Positions 1-6,544 of a stretch of DNA of 12,454 nucleotides are shown here, one piece after another. Origin of the DNA: Flavobacteriales bacterium (GTDB lineage Bacteria > Bacteroidota > Bacteroidia > Flavobacteriales > BACL11); contig JABHQB010000009.1 of assembly GCA_018695965.1 (NCBI GenBank), forward strand, positions 1 through 12,454, written 5' to 3'. Position 1 is the stretch's first letter. Every line of letters begins with the position of its first letter. Made by a program: the position numbers and the translations under genes. The notes under the pieces are model-generated. The model was not told the DNA's origin. It saw nothing but the letters and a program-made list of their open reading frames with translations, and made no database searches.

Positions 1-60
1 AAATTATTATTTAATATATTTGAAGATGGAAAAATTGAGAGAAAAATAATCTTTGAATAA
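1..60 (+). CDS. 3' end of a gene with a T9SS-type C-terminal tail (partial)
   Basis: Reading frame 1 is open from the first base and ends in TAA at 58-60. The 19 visible residues end in FEDGKIERKIIFE. This resembles the end of the short type A T9SS sorting tail typical of Flavobacteriia, where an aromatic/Asp-Asp-Gly-x-x-Glu-(K/R) pattern is followed by a hydrophobic strand. It also resembles the C-terminus of the next gene (YDDATVEKIITLNK). I infer an exported or surface protein. Its stop codon lies one base before the ATG of the esterase, so the two are very probably co-transcribed. Nothing can be said about the catalytic part, which lies outside the window. Confidence 0.6.
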   Translation, partial: KLLFNIFEDGKIERKIIFE

Positions 61-61
61 A

Positions 62-1072
62 ATGAAAAAAATATCACTACTATTACTATGTGTGCCTTTG
101 ACAGGATTCTCACAACAAACGGTATATGATAGTATTTTTCATGATGGTGTTTACAGACAATATATAACATATATACCGGATTCATACGACCCATTAGTTG
201 ATGTTCCTTTAGTATTTAACTTTCATGGATTAACTGGAACAGCATATACTACAATGTGGCATGCAGATTTTCGACCAATTGCTGATACATCAAATTTTAT
301 AATTGTACATCCTCAAGGTTTATTAGATAATATAGGATTGACACATTGGAATATTGGACAAAGTTCTGTAGATGACATTGGATTTATTGAAGAGTTACAT
401 CAGAAATTGACCTTAGAATATAGTATTGATCTAGATAAGGTATATAGTGCTGGAATGTCAAATGGAGGATATATGAGTTATTATCTATCTTGCGCTATGA
501 GCGATAAGATAGCTGCAATAGCTTCTGTTACAGGAGCAATGTCTCAATATACCGAAACAATATGTAATCCTACTCATCCAACACCAGTAATGGAGATTCA
601 TGGAACGGCTGACTCTACCGTTCCTTTTAATAGTATTATTAGTGGTTTAGAATATTGGAGAGATTACAATAATTGTAGTTCAACAGCTGATACAACAGTT
701 ATTCCAGATTTAGTCTTAGGAGACTGGAGCACGGTTGAACATATTATTTATACTAACGGAGATAATGATGTTACAACTGAATTATTTAAAGTAATAGGAG
801 GAGGACATACTTGGCCAGGATCTAATTTCTCAAGTGGAGTTACAAATTATGACATTAATGCATCTTTAGAGATATGGAAATTCTTCTCGAGATATGATAT
901 CAATGGATTAATTGGAACAAATGTATCAATAGATAATAAAACCAAGAAAGATAAACATCTAGTAAGAATAACAGATATTTTGGGAAGAGAAACTAATCTA
1001 ACAAACAATACTCTACTTTTATATATTTATGATGATGCAACTGTAGAAAAAATAATAACTTTGAATAAATAA
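62..1072 (+). CDS. Secreted PHB-depolymerase-like esterase (LpqC family) with T9SS-type tail
   Basis: An alpha/beta-hydrolase of 336 aa resembling the poly(3-hydroxybutyrate) depolymerase/feruloyl esterase (LpqC, COG3509) family. It has a signal peptide (residues 1-18, lipid-like core, then FSQQ), an oxyanion-hole HG at 55-56, the nucleophile in GMSNGG (Ser133), an Asp in HGTADSTVPF (Asp184), and a catalytic His in GGGHTWPG (His249). The last ~40 residues (RITDILGRETN... to YDDATVEKIITLNK) look like the short T9SS sorting tail. The likely site of action is therefore outside the outer membrane, on an ester such as a polyester or acylated polysaccharide; the exact substrate cannot be read from sequence. 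I prefer the ATG at 62 over an in-frame TTG at 53, because the signal peptide begins there and the TTG lies inside the upstream gene. The gap to the upstream stop is one base and to YbjQ 12 bases, suggesting an operon. Confidence 0.85.
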   Translation: MKKISLLLLCVPLTGFSQQTVYDSIFHDGVYRQYITYIPDSYDPLVDVPLVFNFHGLTGTAYTTMWHADFRPIADTSNFIIVHPQGLLDNIGLTHWNIGQSSVDDIGFIEELHQKLTLEYSIDLDKVYSAGMSNGGYMSYYLSCAMSDKIAAIASVTGAMSQYTETICNPTHPTPVMEIHGTADSTVPFNSIISGLEYWRDYNNCSSTADTTVIPDLVLGDWSTVEHIIYTNGDNDVTTELFKVIGGGHTWPGSNFSSGVTNYDINASLEIWKFFSRYDINGLIGTNVSIDNKTKKDKHLVRITDILGRETNLTNNTLLLYIYDDATVEKIITLNK

Positions 1073-1084
1073 AAATTACATAAA

Positions 1085-1399
1085 ATGATTGTTACAACAA
1101 CAGACACAATACCAAATAAAGAGATTTATGAAATCTCAGGAATTGCTAGAGGAAGTACAGTAAGAGCTAGAAATATTGGCAGAGATATTTTTGCTGGACT
1201 AAAAAATATTGTAGGAGGAGAAATCTCAGAATACACCAGATTACAAGCGGTAAGCAGAGAACAAGCAATGCAAAGAATGATAGAAGACGCAAATCGCATG
1301 GTAGCAGATGCAATTATTAATGTCCGACTAACAACCGCAATGATAATGCAGGGCACTGCAGAAATTTTAGCTTACGGAACTGCCGTAAAACTAAAATAA
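1085..1399 (+). CDS. YbjQ/UPF0145 family protein
   Basis: The 104-aa product matches the YbjQ/UPF0145 (DUF74) family over its whole length, close to the usual ~105 aa. Recognisable are the N-terminal MIVTTTDTIPNKEI, the core GIARGSTVRARNIGRDI, and the conserved AMQRMIEDANRMVADAIINV followed by a C-terminal glycine/alanine strand. The family forms small pentameric cytoplasmic proteins, sometimes labelled heavy-metal-binding, but its function is unsettled and there are no Cys or His here to support metal binding. There is no signal peptide. The gene sits 12 bp after the esterase. Its TAA shares one base with the ATG of the next small gene (TAATG), so translation of the two is probably coupled. 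Confidence 0.9.
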   Translation: MIVTTTDTIPNKEIYEISGIARGSTVRARNIGRDIFAGLKNIVGGEISEYTRLQAVSREQAMQRMIEDANRMVADAIINVRLTTAMIMQGTAEILAYGTAVKLK

Positions 1400-1503
1400 T
1401 GGAATTCTTACCATTTCTTATTTTCATATCCATTTTTATTTATTTTATTTTTAACCGAATAGAGGAAAAAAATAAAGAAAACTTTGAAGATAGAGATAAC
1501 TAA
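1399..1503 (+). CDS. 34-aa single-pass membrane miniprotein
   Basis: A short open frame of 34 codons runs from an ATG at 1399 that overlaps the YbjQ stop (TAATG) to a TAA whose last base is the first base of the ATP-grasp ATG (again TAATG). The product has one hydrophobic helix (MEFLPFLIFISIFIYFIF, residues 1-18). It is followed by a charged tail NRIEEKNKENFEDRDN, so the orientation would place the tail on the side opposite an uncleaved N-terminal anchor. Both junctions being one-base overlaps, with the frame filling the gap exactly, is the main evidence that it is real. I do not recognise the family. It could act as a membrane anchor or partner for a neighbouring protein, but that is speculation. 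Confidence 0.65.
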   Translation: MEFLPFLIFISIFIYFIFNRIEEKNKENFEDRDN

Positions 1504-2396
1504 TGTATGATGTTGTAATCTTAACTGACCACCGATATGTAAATCCAAAAAAAACAGATTGGTACACTGATCAAGTTTTATTAGAAGATCAATTATTGCA
1601 AACTGCATTAGAAAACAAAGGATTAAAAGTTATAAAAAAAGATTGGGCAGACCCTGAATTTGATTGGACTAATACAAAACACGCTATCTTCAGAACTACT
1701 TGGGATTATTTTGAAAGATTTAATGAATTCTTTAGTTGGTTAGAAAAAACTAAACATCAAACTACATTCATCAACTCTGCTGACATTATCCGTTGGAATA
1801 TTGACAAACACTATCTGCAAGACTTACACAACAATAACATAAATATTGCTCCTACTCTATTTATAGAAAAAGGAGATAAGATAACACTTAAACAACTATT
1901 TGATAAAACAAATTGGACAGAAGCGGTAATAAAACCTGCCGTTTCTGGTGCTGCCAGACACACATATCGGATTACTCCAGACAATTGTTTAAATCATGAA
2001 AAGATCTTCGAAGAGTTAATTAGTGAAGAAGGTATGTTGTTTCAAGAATTCTTAAATGACATTACAATTAATGGAGAAATCTCTTTAATAATGATTGGAG
2101 GTAAATATACCCATGCAGTGAAAAAGATTGCAAAAAAAGGAGATTTTCGTGTACAGGATGATCATGGAGGTACAGTAGAAAAATATGAAACTACATTTGA
2201 AGAAATAAAGTTTGCAGAAGAATGTATTGAAAATTGTCCTTTCTCTCCTATTTACGCTAGAGTTGATATCGTTTATGATAATAATAATCAACCATCATTA
2301 AGTGAGTTAGAATTAATTGAACCAGAACTATGGTTTAGGAACAATCCTAATAGTGCAGAAATGTTAGCTAATGAAATAGAAAAATTATTTTTTTGA
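1503..2396 (+). CDS. ATP-grasp domain enzyme (DcsG/RimK-like)
   Basis: A 297-aa cytoplasmic ATP-grasp protein resembling the RimK/glutathione-synthetase-like group that includes the cycloserine-pathway ligase DcsG. Visible landmarks are FRTTWDYF (63-70), the ATP-lysine motif VIKPAVSGAARHT (142-154, Lys144), FQEFLNDI (180-187), GEISLIMIGGKYTHAVKK (191-208), the glycine-rich HGG (221-223), and the Mg-binding end YARVDIV (251-257) with ELELIEPELWF (268-278). This family joins a carboxylate to an amine or thiol using ATP through an acyl-phosphate; the substrates of this branch cannot be deduced. The start overlaps the preceding 34-aa gene by one base, so coupling is likely. The 3' end overlaps the convergent minus-strand gene by 12 bp. 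A peptide-tagging or natural-product role is possible but unsupported by neighbours. Confidence 0.8.
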   Translation: MYDVVILTDHRYVNPKKTDWYTDQVLLEDQLLQTALENKGLKVIKKDWADPEFDWTNTKHAIFRTTWDYFERFNEFFSWLEKTKHQTTFINSADIIRWNIDKHYLQDLHNNNINIAPTLFIEKGDKITLKQLFDKTNWTEAVIKPAVSGAARHTYRITPDNCLNHEKIFEELISEEGMLFQEFLNDITINGEISLIMIGGKYTHAVKKIAKKGDFRVQDDHGGTVEKYETTFEEIKFAEECIENCPFSPIYARVDIVYDNNNQPSLSELELIEPELWFRNNPNSAEMLANEIEKLFF

Positions 2397-2777
2397 AATT
2401 TTACTTAATACAATAATTTCTGTATACAACTCTATACCATCATCATACTCTGAATAAAAGTATATTTTCTGTTCATCATAGTTAAAGATAAATTTCAATT
2501 CATCTTGGGTATAATAAATGTCTCCTAAATCTTTATCTCTCTCTTCAAACTCCCAATACACTCTATTAAAATCCGATCCATCAATACTTATATCATAATA
2601 ATCATCATCAAAATCCATTATAGTTTCTACCCACTGAGCAGATATCTCCTCAAATTCATTTGAATATGAATTATACTCATAAAACTCCATGTACCTAGCA
2701 ACAATAGTTTGATTATCAACCTGAGAAAAAGATAGTGTTGAAATAAATATTCCTAAAATAATAAGTATTTTTTTCAT
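2385..2777 (-). CDS. Acidic exported hypothetical protein
   Basis: A 130-aa protein with a clear signal peptide (MKKILIILGIFISTLSFSQ) and no family that I recognise. The mature part is very acidic and rich in Tyr, Phe and Asp. It alternates short strand-like segments (for example YYDISIDGSDFNRVYWEF and DELKFIFNYDEQKIYFYSEY), which suggests a small beta-sheet or lipocalin-like fold acting in the periplasm. There is no lipobox cysteine and no T9SS tail. It follows the YceI-like gene by 5 bp on the same strand, so they are probably one transcript. Its 3' end overlaps the convergent ATP-grasp gene by 12 bp. Signal peptide plus operon position make it a credible gene; function unknown. Confidence 0.75.
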   Translation of the reverse strand: MKKILIILGIFISTLSFSQVDNQTIVARYMEFYEYNSYSNEFEEISAQWVETIMDFDDDYYDISIDGSDFNRVYWEFEERDKDLGDIYYTQDELKFIFNYDEQKIYFYSEYDDGIELYTEIIVLSKISKK

Positions 2778-2782
2778 AGTTA

Positions 2783-3373
2783 TTATTTTTCAGAAAGTAA
2801 AAATAATTTCAACTCAATTTCATCTAAGATCATATAATCTCCTAAATCCTCAAAAAATGATTTGGAATTATATTTTATATCCCATTTTGTTCTATCAAAT
2901 TTTATAATAGATGTTGCTAAAAACGCGTCATTATCAATTCTAATGTTAGCACCAAAAGTAATAGAATGTGTAATTTCTTTAATTGTTAAATCTGCTGTTA
3001 TCTTGTAACTTTCTGGATTAATTTTATTCGGTATTGCTTTTGTAATTTTTAGTCTAGACTCTGGATGTTTGTCTACTCCAAAGAAATCTTCATCTTTTAA
3101 ATGTTTTTCTAAATTAGTTCGATATTCTTCATCCTCAATATCTGTGTTTTTTATAGAAGTCATGTCAATTACAAACGTCCCTCCTACTAATTTTCCATCT
3201 TTAATCTCCAGCGCACCTGATTTTAAGTTAATCTCTCCTTGATGACTAGAAGTAAGTTTAGATCCTGTCCACATTAAACGTGAAGCATCTGTATTTACCT
3301 CTACCGTTTTTTGTGAGAAAGAAATAATTGTAAAGAAACTAAGTACAAGAGAAAATAATATATTTTTTGTCAT
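2783..3373 (-). CDS. YceI-like family periplasmic protein
   Basis: A 196-aa exported protein with the YceI lipocalin-like beta-barrel. The signal peptide is residues 1-20 (…ISFSQ). The domain then shows the usual features: VNTDASRLMWTGSK near the start, HQGEINLKSGAL (44-55), GGTFVIDMTSI (64-74), the LEKHLKDEDFFGVDKHPES (88-106) region, and a late IIKFDRTKWDIKYNSKSF stretch. YceI proteins bind long isoprenoid or amphiphilic lipids in a hydrophobic cavity; the ligand here is unknown. I chose ATG 3373 because it starts the signal peptide. An upstream in-frame ATG at 3400 would add nine residues before it and lie in the promoter shared with the divergent acetyltransferase. The gene leads a two-gene unit with the acidic exported protein. 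Confidence 0.9.
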   Translation of the reverse strand: MTKNILFSLVLSFFTIISFSQKTVEVNTDASRLMWTGSKLTSSHQGEINLKSGALEIKDGKLVGGTFVIDMTSIKNTDIEDEEYRTNLEKHLKDEDFFGVDKHPESRLKITKAIPNKINPESYKITADLTIKEITHSITFGANIRIDNDAFLATSIIKFDRTKWDIKYNSKSFFEDLGDYMILDEIELKLFLLSEK

Positions 3374-3397
3374 AACTGAAATTTTTAATTGTTTGAA

Positions 3398-3428
3398 CAA
3401 AAATACATATTTTTACATCAAAAACAAA
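3398..3428 (-). promoter_or_regulatory. Bacteroidota-type promoter candidate for the YceI operon
   Basis: On the minus strand a TTTG (complement of 3425-3428) is followed after 19 bp by TATTTTTG (complement of 3398-3405). This fits the Bacteroidota -33/-7 consensus TTTG…TAnnTTTG. The -7 element lies 25 bp upstream of the YceI ATG. The 60-bp region is shared with the divergent acetyltransferase gene, for which only a weaker TATTTTTA (3408-3415) is visible. Confidence 0.5.
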
Positions 3429-3433
3429 CGCAA

Positions 3434-3859
3434 ATGATTAAGATACGTAAATTCCAATTTGAGAATACAGAGCTTATGAAAATAGCTCATAATATTAGGT
3501 ATGAAGTTTTTGTAATTGGACAAAATTGCCCTGAAGATATCGAATGGGAATTTGAAGAAGAATCTACTCATTTTTTAGTGTTTGAGAACAAAGAGGCTGT
3601 AGCAACTGCTCGTCACAGAGAAACTAAAAACGGATACAAATTAGAAAGATTTGCTGTATTGAAAAATAAAAGATCTAATGGATATGGACATATTGTTTTA
3701 AAAGCAATTCTAGAAGATTTGTCCAAATTTAAAGGGAATATTTATATGCATGCTCAATTAGATGTAATACCTTTTTATGAAAAAATGGGGTTTGAAAAAG
3801 AAGGAGATTTATTTGTAGAAGCAAATATTATGCACTATAAAATGGTGTTAAAAAGATAA
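3434..3859 (+). CDS. GNAT family N-acetyltransferase (ElaA/YjcF-like)
   Basis: A 141-aa GNAT-fold protein. Features visible are the ElaA/YjcF-like opening IRYEVFVIGQNCPEDIEWE (21-39), the strand AVATARHR (55-62), the acetyl-CoA-binding motif A LERFAVLKNKRSNGYGHIV (70-88; the RxxGxG/A pattern is R80-S-N-G-Y-G), and the C-terminal FYEKMGFEKEGDLFVEANI (114-132), where this subfamily carries its conserved Glu/His. It probably acetylates an amino group of a small molecule using acetyl-CoA, in the cytoplasm; substrate unknown. I place the start at 3434 since upstream residues do not match the family and would overlap the YceI promoter. The gene faces ilvE with only 4 bp between the stops and no visible terminator. 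Confidence 0.88.
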   Translation: MIKIRKFQFENTELMKIAHNIRYEVFVIGQNCPEDIEWEFEEESTHFLVFENKEAVATARHRETKNGYKLERFAVLKNKRSNGYGHIVLKAILEDLSKFKGNIYMHAQLDVIPFYEKMGFEKEGDLFVEANIMHYKMVLKR

Positions 3860-3863
3860 AATA

Positions 3864-4928
3864 TTATTGACTACTCATTACTGAATTTACTTTTGTAGTC
3901 CATCCATAAACATCCTTAATAGAACCATTCTGAATTCCTTGTAAATCCTTTTTTAATTTAGAAGCGTAACTATTAATCTGACTTTCTATTTCAATTTTTT
4001 GATCACCAACAGTAATAGATTTGATAGGTGCTACTGTAACTGCTGTTCCAGTTCCAAACACTTCTTTTAATATTCCATTACTATGCGCCTCAATTACCTC
4101 ATTTACTAAAATTTTTCGTTCTTCTACTTTAATTCCATTATCCCGAGCAAGTGTAATAAGACTATCTCTAGTAAATCCTCCTAATATAGTATCAGAAAGG
4201 TCAGGTGTAATAAGTGTGTCATTAATTCTTATCCAGATATTCATGGTTCCAGACTCCTCAATATACTTATGATCTACGGAATCTGTCCATATAACTTGTG
4301 TGAACCCCTTAGCGTTTGCTAATTTAGTAGGATAGAAAGATGCAGCATAATTTCCAGCTGCTTTAGTGTATCCAACCCCACCTTTAGAAGCTCTTGTATA
4401 ATGCTGTTCAACTACAACATTTATATCTGATGGATAATATCGTGTAGTAGGAGATGTAATAATCATAAATGTATATTCATCTGAAGCAGAAGCTTTAATA
4501 CACTCTCCAGATGCAAAAACAAATGGACGGATATATAATGAATATTCTTCATCTTTCTTGCACCAATCAGAATCTAGAGCAATTAAACTCTCTAAACCTT
4601 CTATAAAAATATCTTTCGGAATCTGAGGAATATACAACCTTTCAGCCGACTTATTAATTCTTCTGAAGCTATCTTCTTTTCTAAAAAGTAATACCTCATC
4701 ATCAGAATTCTTAAATGCCTTCATCCCTTCAAAAACAGATTGTCCATAATGTAGAACCTGAGTCCCAGGCATCATATCTATAGGTCCATAAGGTCGAATT
4801 TCAGACTCTCCCCAACTACCATTTTTATATCTACATATAAGTATATGATCCGAAAAAATTCTTCCGAATGGTAAATTTGAAAAATCTGTTGAATCTATTC
4901 TAGAATTACTTGTTTTTAAAATCTTCAT
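3864..4928 (-). CDS. ilvE: Branched-chain amino acid aminotransferase
   Basis: A 354-aa class IV PLP aminotransferase matching the type II BCAT group in length and motifs: GTQVLHYGQSVFEGMKAF (55-72), YIRPFVFASG (132-141), the PLP lysine in GYTKAAGNYAAS (Lys189), the IEESGTMNIW segment (223-232) whose Glu supports the cofactor ring nitrogen, GGFTRDSLI (250-258), and the phosphate-binding GTGTAVTVAP (292-301). It interconverts leucine, isoleucine and valine with their 2-oxoacids using glutamate/2-oxoglutarate, in the cytoplasm. These 2-oxoacids are the substrates of branched-chain 2-oxoacid dehydrogenase, a possible role for the fused E1 encoded ~4 kb away. It is monocistronic by position, between a convergent acetyltransferase and the terminator of the upstream secreted-protein gene. 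All key residues are present. Confidence 0.96.
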   Translation of the reverse strand: MKILKTSNSRIDSTDFSNLPFGRIFSDHILICRYKNGSWGESEIRPYGPIDMMPGTQVLHYGQSVFEGMKAFKNSDDEVLLFRKEDSFRRINKSAERLYIPQIPKDIFIEGLESLIALDSDWCKKDEEYSLYIRPFVFASGECIKASASDEYTFMIITSPTTRYYPSDINVVVEQHYTRASKGGVGYTKAAGNYAASFYPTKLANAKGFTQVIWTDSVDHKYIEESGTMNIWIRINDTLITPDLSDTILGGFTRDSLITLARDNGIKVEERKILVNEVIEAHSNGILKEVFGTGTAVTVAPIKSITVGDQKIEIESQINSYASKLKKDLQGIQNGSIKDVYGWTTKVNSVMSSQ

Positions 4929-4959
4929 ATATCTTTCTGCGTTAAGATTCTCTATTTTG

Positions 4960-4967
4960 CAAAAATA
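4960..4967 (-). promoter_or_regulatory. Candidate -7 promoter element for ilvE
   Basis: The complement of CAAAAATA reads TATTTTTG, matching the Bacteroidota -7 consensus TAnnTTTG, 32 bp upstream of the ilvE ATG. No convincing -33 TTTG is seen at the expected distance, because that space is occupied by the terminator hairpin at 4975-4997. The 12-bp string TTTGCAAAAATA containing it also occurs upstream of the fused E1 gene. Confidence 0.4.
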
Positions 4968-4974
4968 TAAAAAA

Positions 4975-4997
4975 AAGAGGGGGAAAAACCCCCTCTT
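4975..4997 (-). terminator. Intrinsic terminator of the T9SS-secreted-protein gene
   Basis: A perfect 9-bp inverted repeat (AAGAGGGGG / CCCCCTCTT) with a five-base loop lies 30 bp past the stop of the 480-aa gene. Read on the minus strand it is followed by a run of seven T and then ATATTTTT, the standard Rho-independent layout. The five consecutive G:C pairs stand out in AT-rich surroundings. In the plus direction the hairpin is followed only by CTATATT, so it is mainly a minus-strand signal. It separates this gene from ilvE. Confidence 0.85.
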
Positions 4998-5026
4998 CTA
5001 TATTAAATTTATAAAAAAAGATCTTT

Positions 5027-6469
5027 TTATTTAACTATAACTAGTTGTTGTGTATTAATTGCTGTTCCGTTTTTATCTCTTATAACAACAATATATTGTC
5101 CTGAGTTCAAATCAATATCCTTCATAATCATATGATTACCAGTGCCTAAATTCATATTATTCTCTGAGATTTTTACACCAATCATATTATAGATTTCAAT
5201 AGAAACATTATCTGATCTATCTAATGAAATTGGGATAAACAACTTGTTATTTGCTGGATTTGGATAAATATTTGAGATTTCTATTCCTTCAATGTTAGTT
5301 AAAGACAATACTTCTGATGTAACTTCAAATTGTATAGTTTCATCATAATAGAAGAAGAAATCTGTAGTTCGAAAAACTACTATATACGGAATTGGGCTAA
5401 GATGAGTAATATCTGGAGTCCAACTAAAAACACCTTCAATTTCATTTCCATTTCCAGTAAGAGAAACAGAATGAGAAGCAGGAGAAACAGAAAAGTTAAA
5501 TGGAGCTCCATAAGCTTCCATATCTAAAACATCATTTACATCTGCATCATTAGCTATTAAGTGTAATTGATAATTTTGTCCTGGATTTATTTTTACATAA
5601 GGATAACCTCCAGAATTTGTTGGTACGGATTGCATATTAGAAACCTGAGGCATTGAATTTAAAGTGTCTGGAACAACAATAAACTGCATATCTCTTCTCA
5701 TTTCTCCAATTTTAGCTCCATTTCTATATTCTTCAATTAAGAATGAAGCTTCAAAATTACCAACAAGACTAGCACTCCAGCTTAATGATCCTGTAACAGA
5801 ATCTAATGTAAAAATACCAGAAGGATTAGAATAGATGCTATCAGAAAGATATTCGTATCCGTTCACCATTGATGTTAATCCAAGAGGAGTAACTAAACTC
5901 CAAACTAATGAATCTCCATCAGGATCAAAAGGAAGAGGATTATATGACCAAAGAGTATCAGCAGGTAAATAAGCTACTGGCGGAGATAAATAAGAAGCCG
6001 AAGAATTAGGATTCAAACTATCAGATGTAAAGTAAGTCGTTAATCTCATACTTTCACTGAGAGGATTTGACATATTTATAATAGCTCCATTTCTACAACA
6101 TTCTTCATAGCTAATCGAATAATATCCGTCTCCGGGTAACGTTATGGTGTCGTTATAAATATAAACTTCTACACCATAAGCAGATTGAACTGGTAAAAAT
6201 AAATTACCAGAAGTTGTATCATAACTAACAGTTGAGCTAAATAAGGAGTTCCAATTCCCTGAAGTATCAAGTTCACTTACATAGAAAACAGCACTTGTAA
6301 CCATAGGAATCCCTATTGTATCCCTATAAGCTGTTAGTTCTACGGCATAATGAGATCCTAAAGAATCTGTTCCTAAATATGACGTTACAATTTGCCCACC
6401 CATTAAGTGAGTCGAGTAAGAAGACATGGAAAGAGCGGTTGCTAAAGTAAAAAGTAGTAATTTTTTCAT
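5027..6469 (-). CDS. Large T9SS-secreted protein with 'ECCRN' N-terminal domain
   Basis: A 480-aa exported protein. After a signal peptide (1-19) comes HLMGGQIVTSYLG (21-33) and VELTAYRDT (43-51), then YYSISYEECCRNGAI (116-130). I recognise this as the N-terminal beta-rich module of many large Bacteroidota surface proteins, whose paired cysteines may form a disulfide or bind metal. The middle holds Ig/cadherin-like repeats with calcium-type FDPDGDSLVWSL (181-192) and NDADVNDVLDMEAYG (307-321). Residues ~398-480 form a canonical type A T9SS sorting domain (ISNIYPNPANNKLFI, YNMIGVKI, then a GQYIVVIRDKNG strand and final QLVIVK). It would be exported by Sec, then moved across the outer membrane and cleaved. 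No catalytic domain is visible, so a structural, adhesion or matrix role is likeliest. A strong terminator follows the gene. Confidence 0.88.
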   Translation of the reverse strand: MKKLLLFTLATALSMSSYSTHLMGGQIVTSYLGTDSLGSHYAVELTAYRDTIGIPMVTSAVFYVSELDTSGNWNSLFSSTVSYDTTSGNLFLPVQSAYGVEVYIYNDTITLPGDGYYSISYEECCRNGAIINMSNPLSESMRLTTYFTSDSLNPNSSASYLSPPVAYLPADTLWSYNPLPFDPDGDSLVWSLVTPLGLTSMVNGYEYLSDSIYSNPSGIFTLDSVTGSLSWSASLVGNFEASFLIEEYRNGAKIGEMRRDMQFIVVPDTLNSMPQVSNMQSVPTNSGGYPYVKINPGQNYQLHLIANDADVNDVLDMEAYGAPFNFSVSPASHSVSLTGNGNEIEGVFSWTPDITHLSPIPYIVVFRTTDFFFYYDETIQFEVTSEVLSLTNIEGIEISNIYPNPANNKLFIPISLDRSDNVSIEIYNMIGVKISENNMNLGTGNHMIMKDIDLNSGQYIVVIRDKNGTAINTQQLVIVK

Positions 6470-6512
6470 AACAAAAGAGGTTTTTTAATTAAGTATTAAC
6501 AAAAGTATACGT

Positions 6513-6544
6513 CAAAAATAAAAAAAAAATTGAGATAATCTCAA
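6513..6544 (-). promoter_or_regulatory. Candidate promoter of the T9SS-secreted-protein gene
   Basis: On the minus strand TTG (complement of 6542-6544) precedes TATTTTTG (complement of 6513-6520) by 21 bp, within the range of the Bacteroidota -33/-7 promoter. The -7 box is 44 bp upstream of the ATG. A second box TACTTTTG (complement of 6500-6507) lies closer to the gene and could be the real one. The -33 position falls inside the dyad at 6528-6546. Confidence 0.4.

Noticed and set aside
53..61. TTG at 53 as the esterase start
   Set aside because: It lies inside the last codons of the upstream gene and only adds three residues before a good signal peptide that starts at the ATG at 62.
1126..1356. 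Open frame antisense to the YbjQ gene
   Set aside because: It is fully opposite a well-matched family gene and its product looks like a low-complexity shadow without recognisable features.
3389..3433. Extended N-terminus for the acetyltransferase
   Set aside because: The extra residues do not match GNAT proteins and would cover the promoter region shared with the YceI gene; the ATG at 3434 fits the family.
4021..4272. Plus-strand open frame inside ilvE
   Set aside because: It is antisense to highly conserved ilvE codons, with no promoter or family resemblance.
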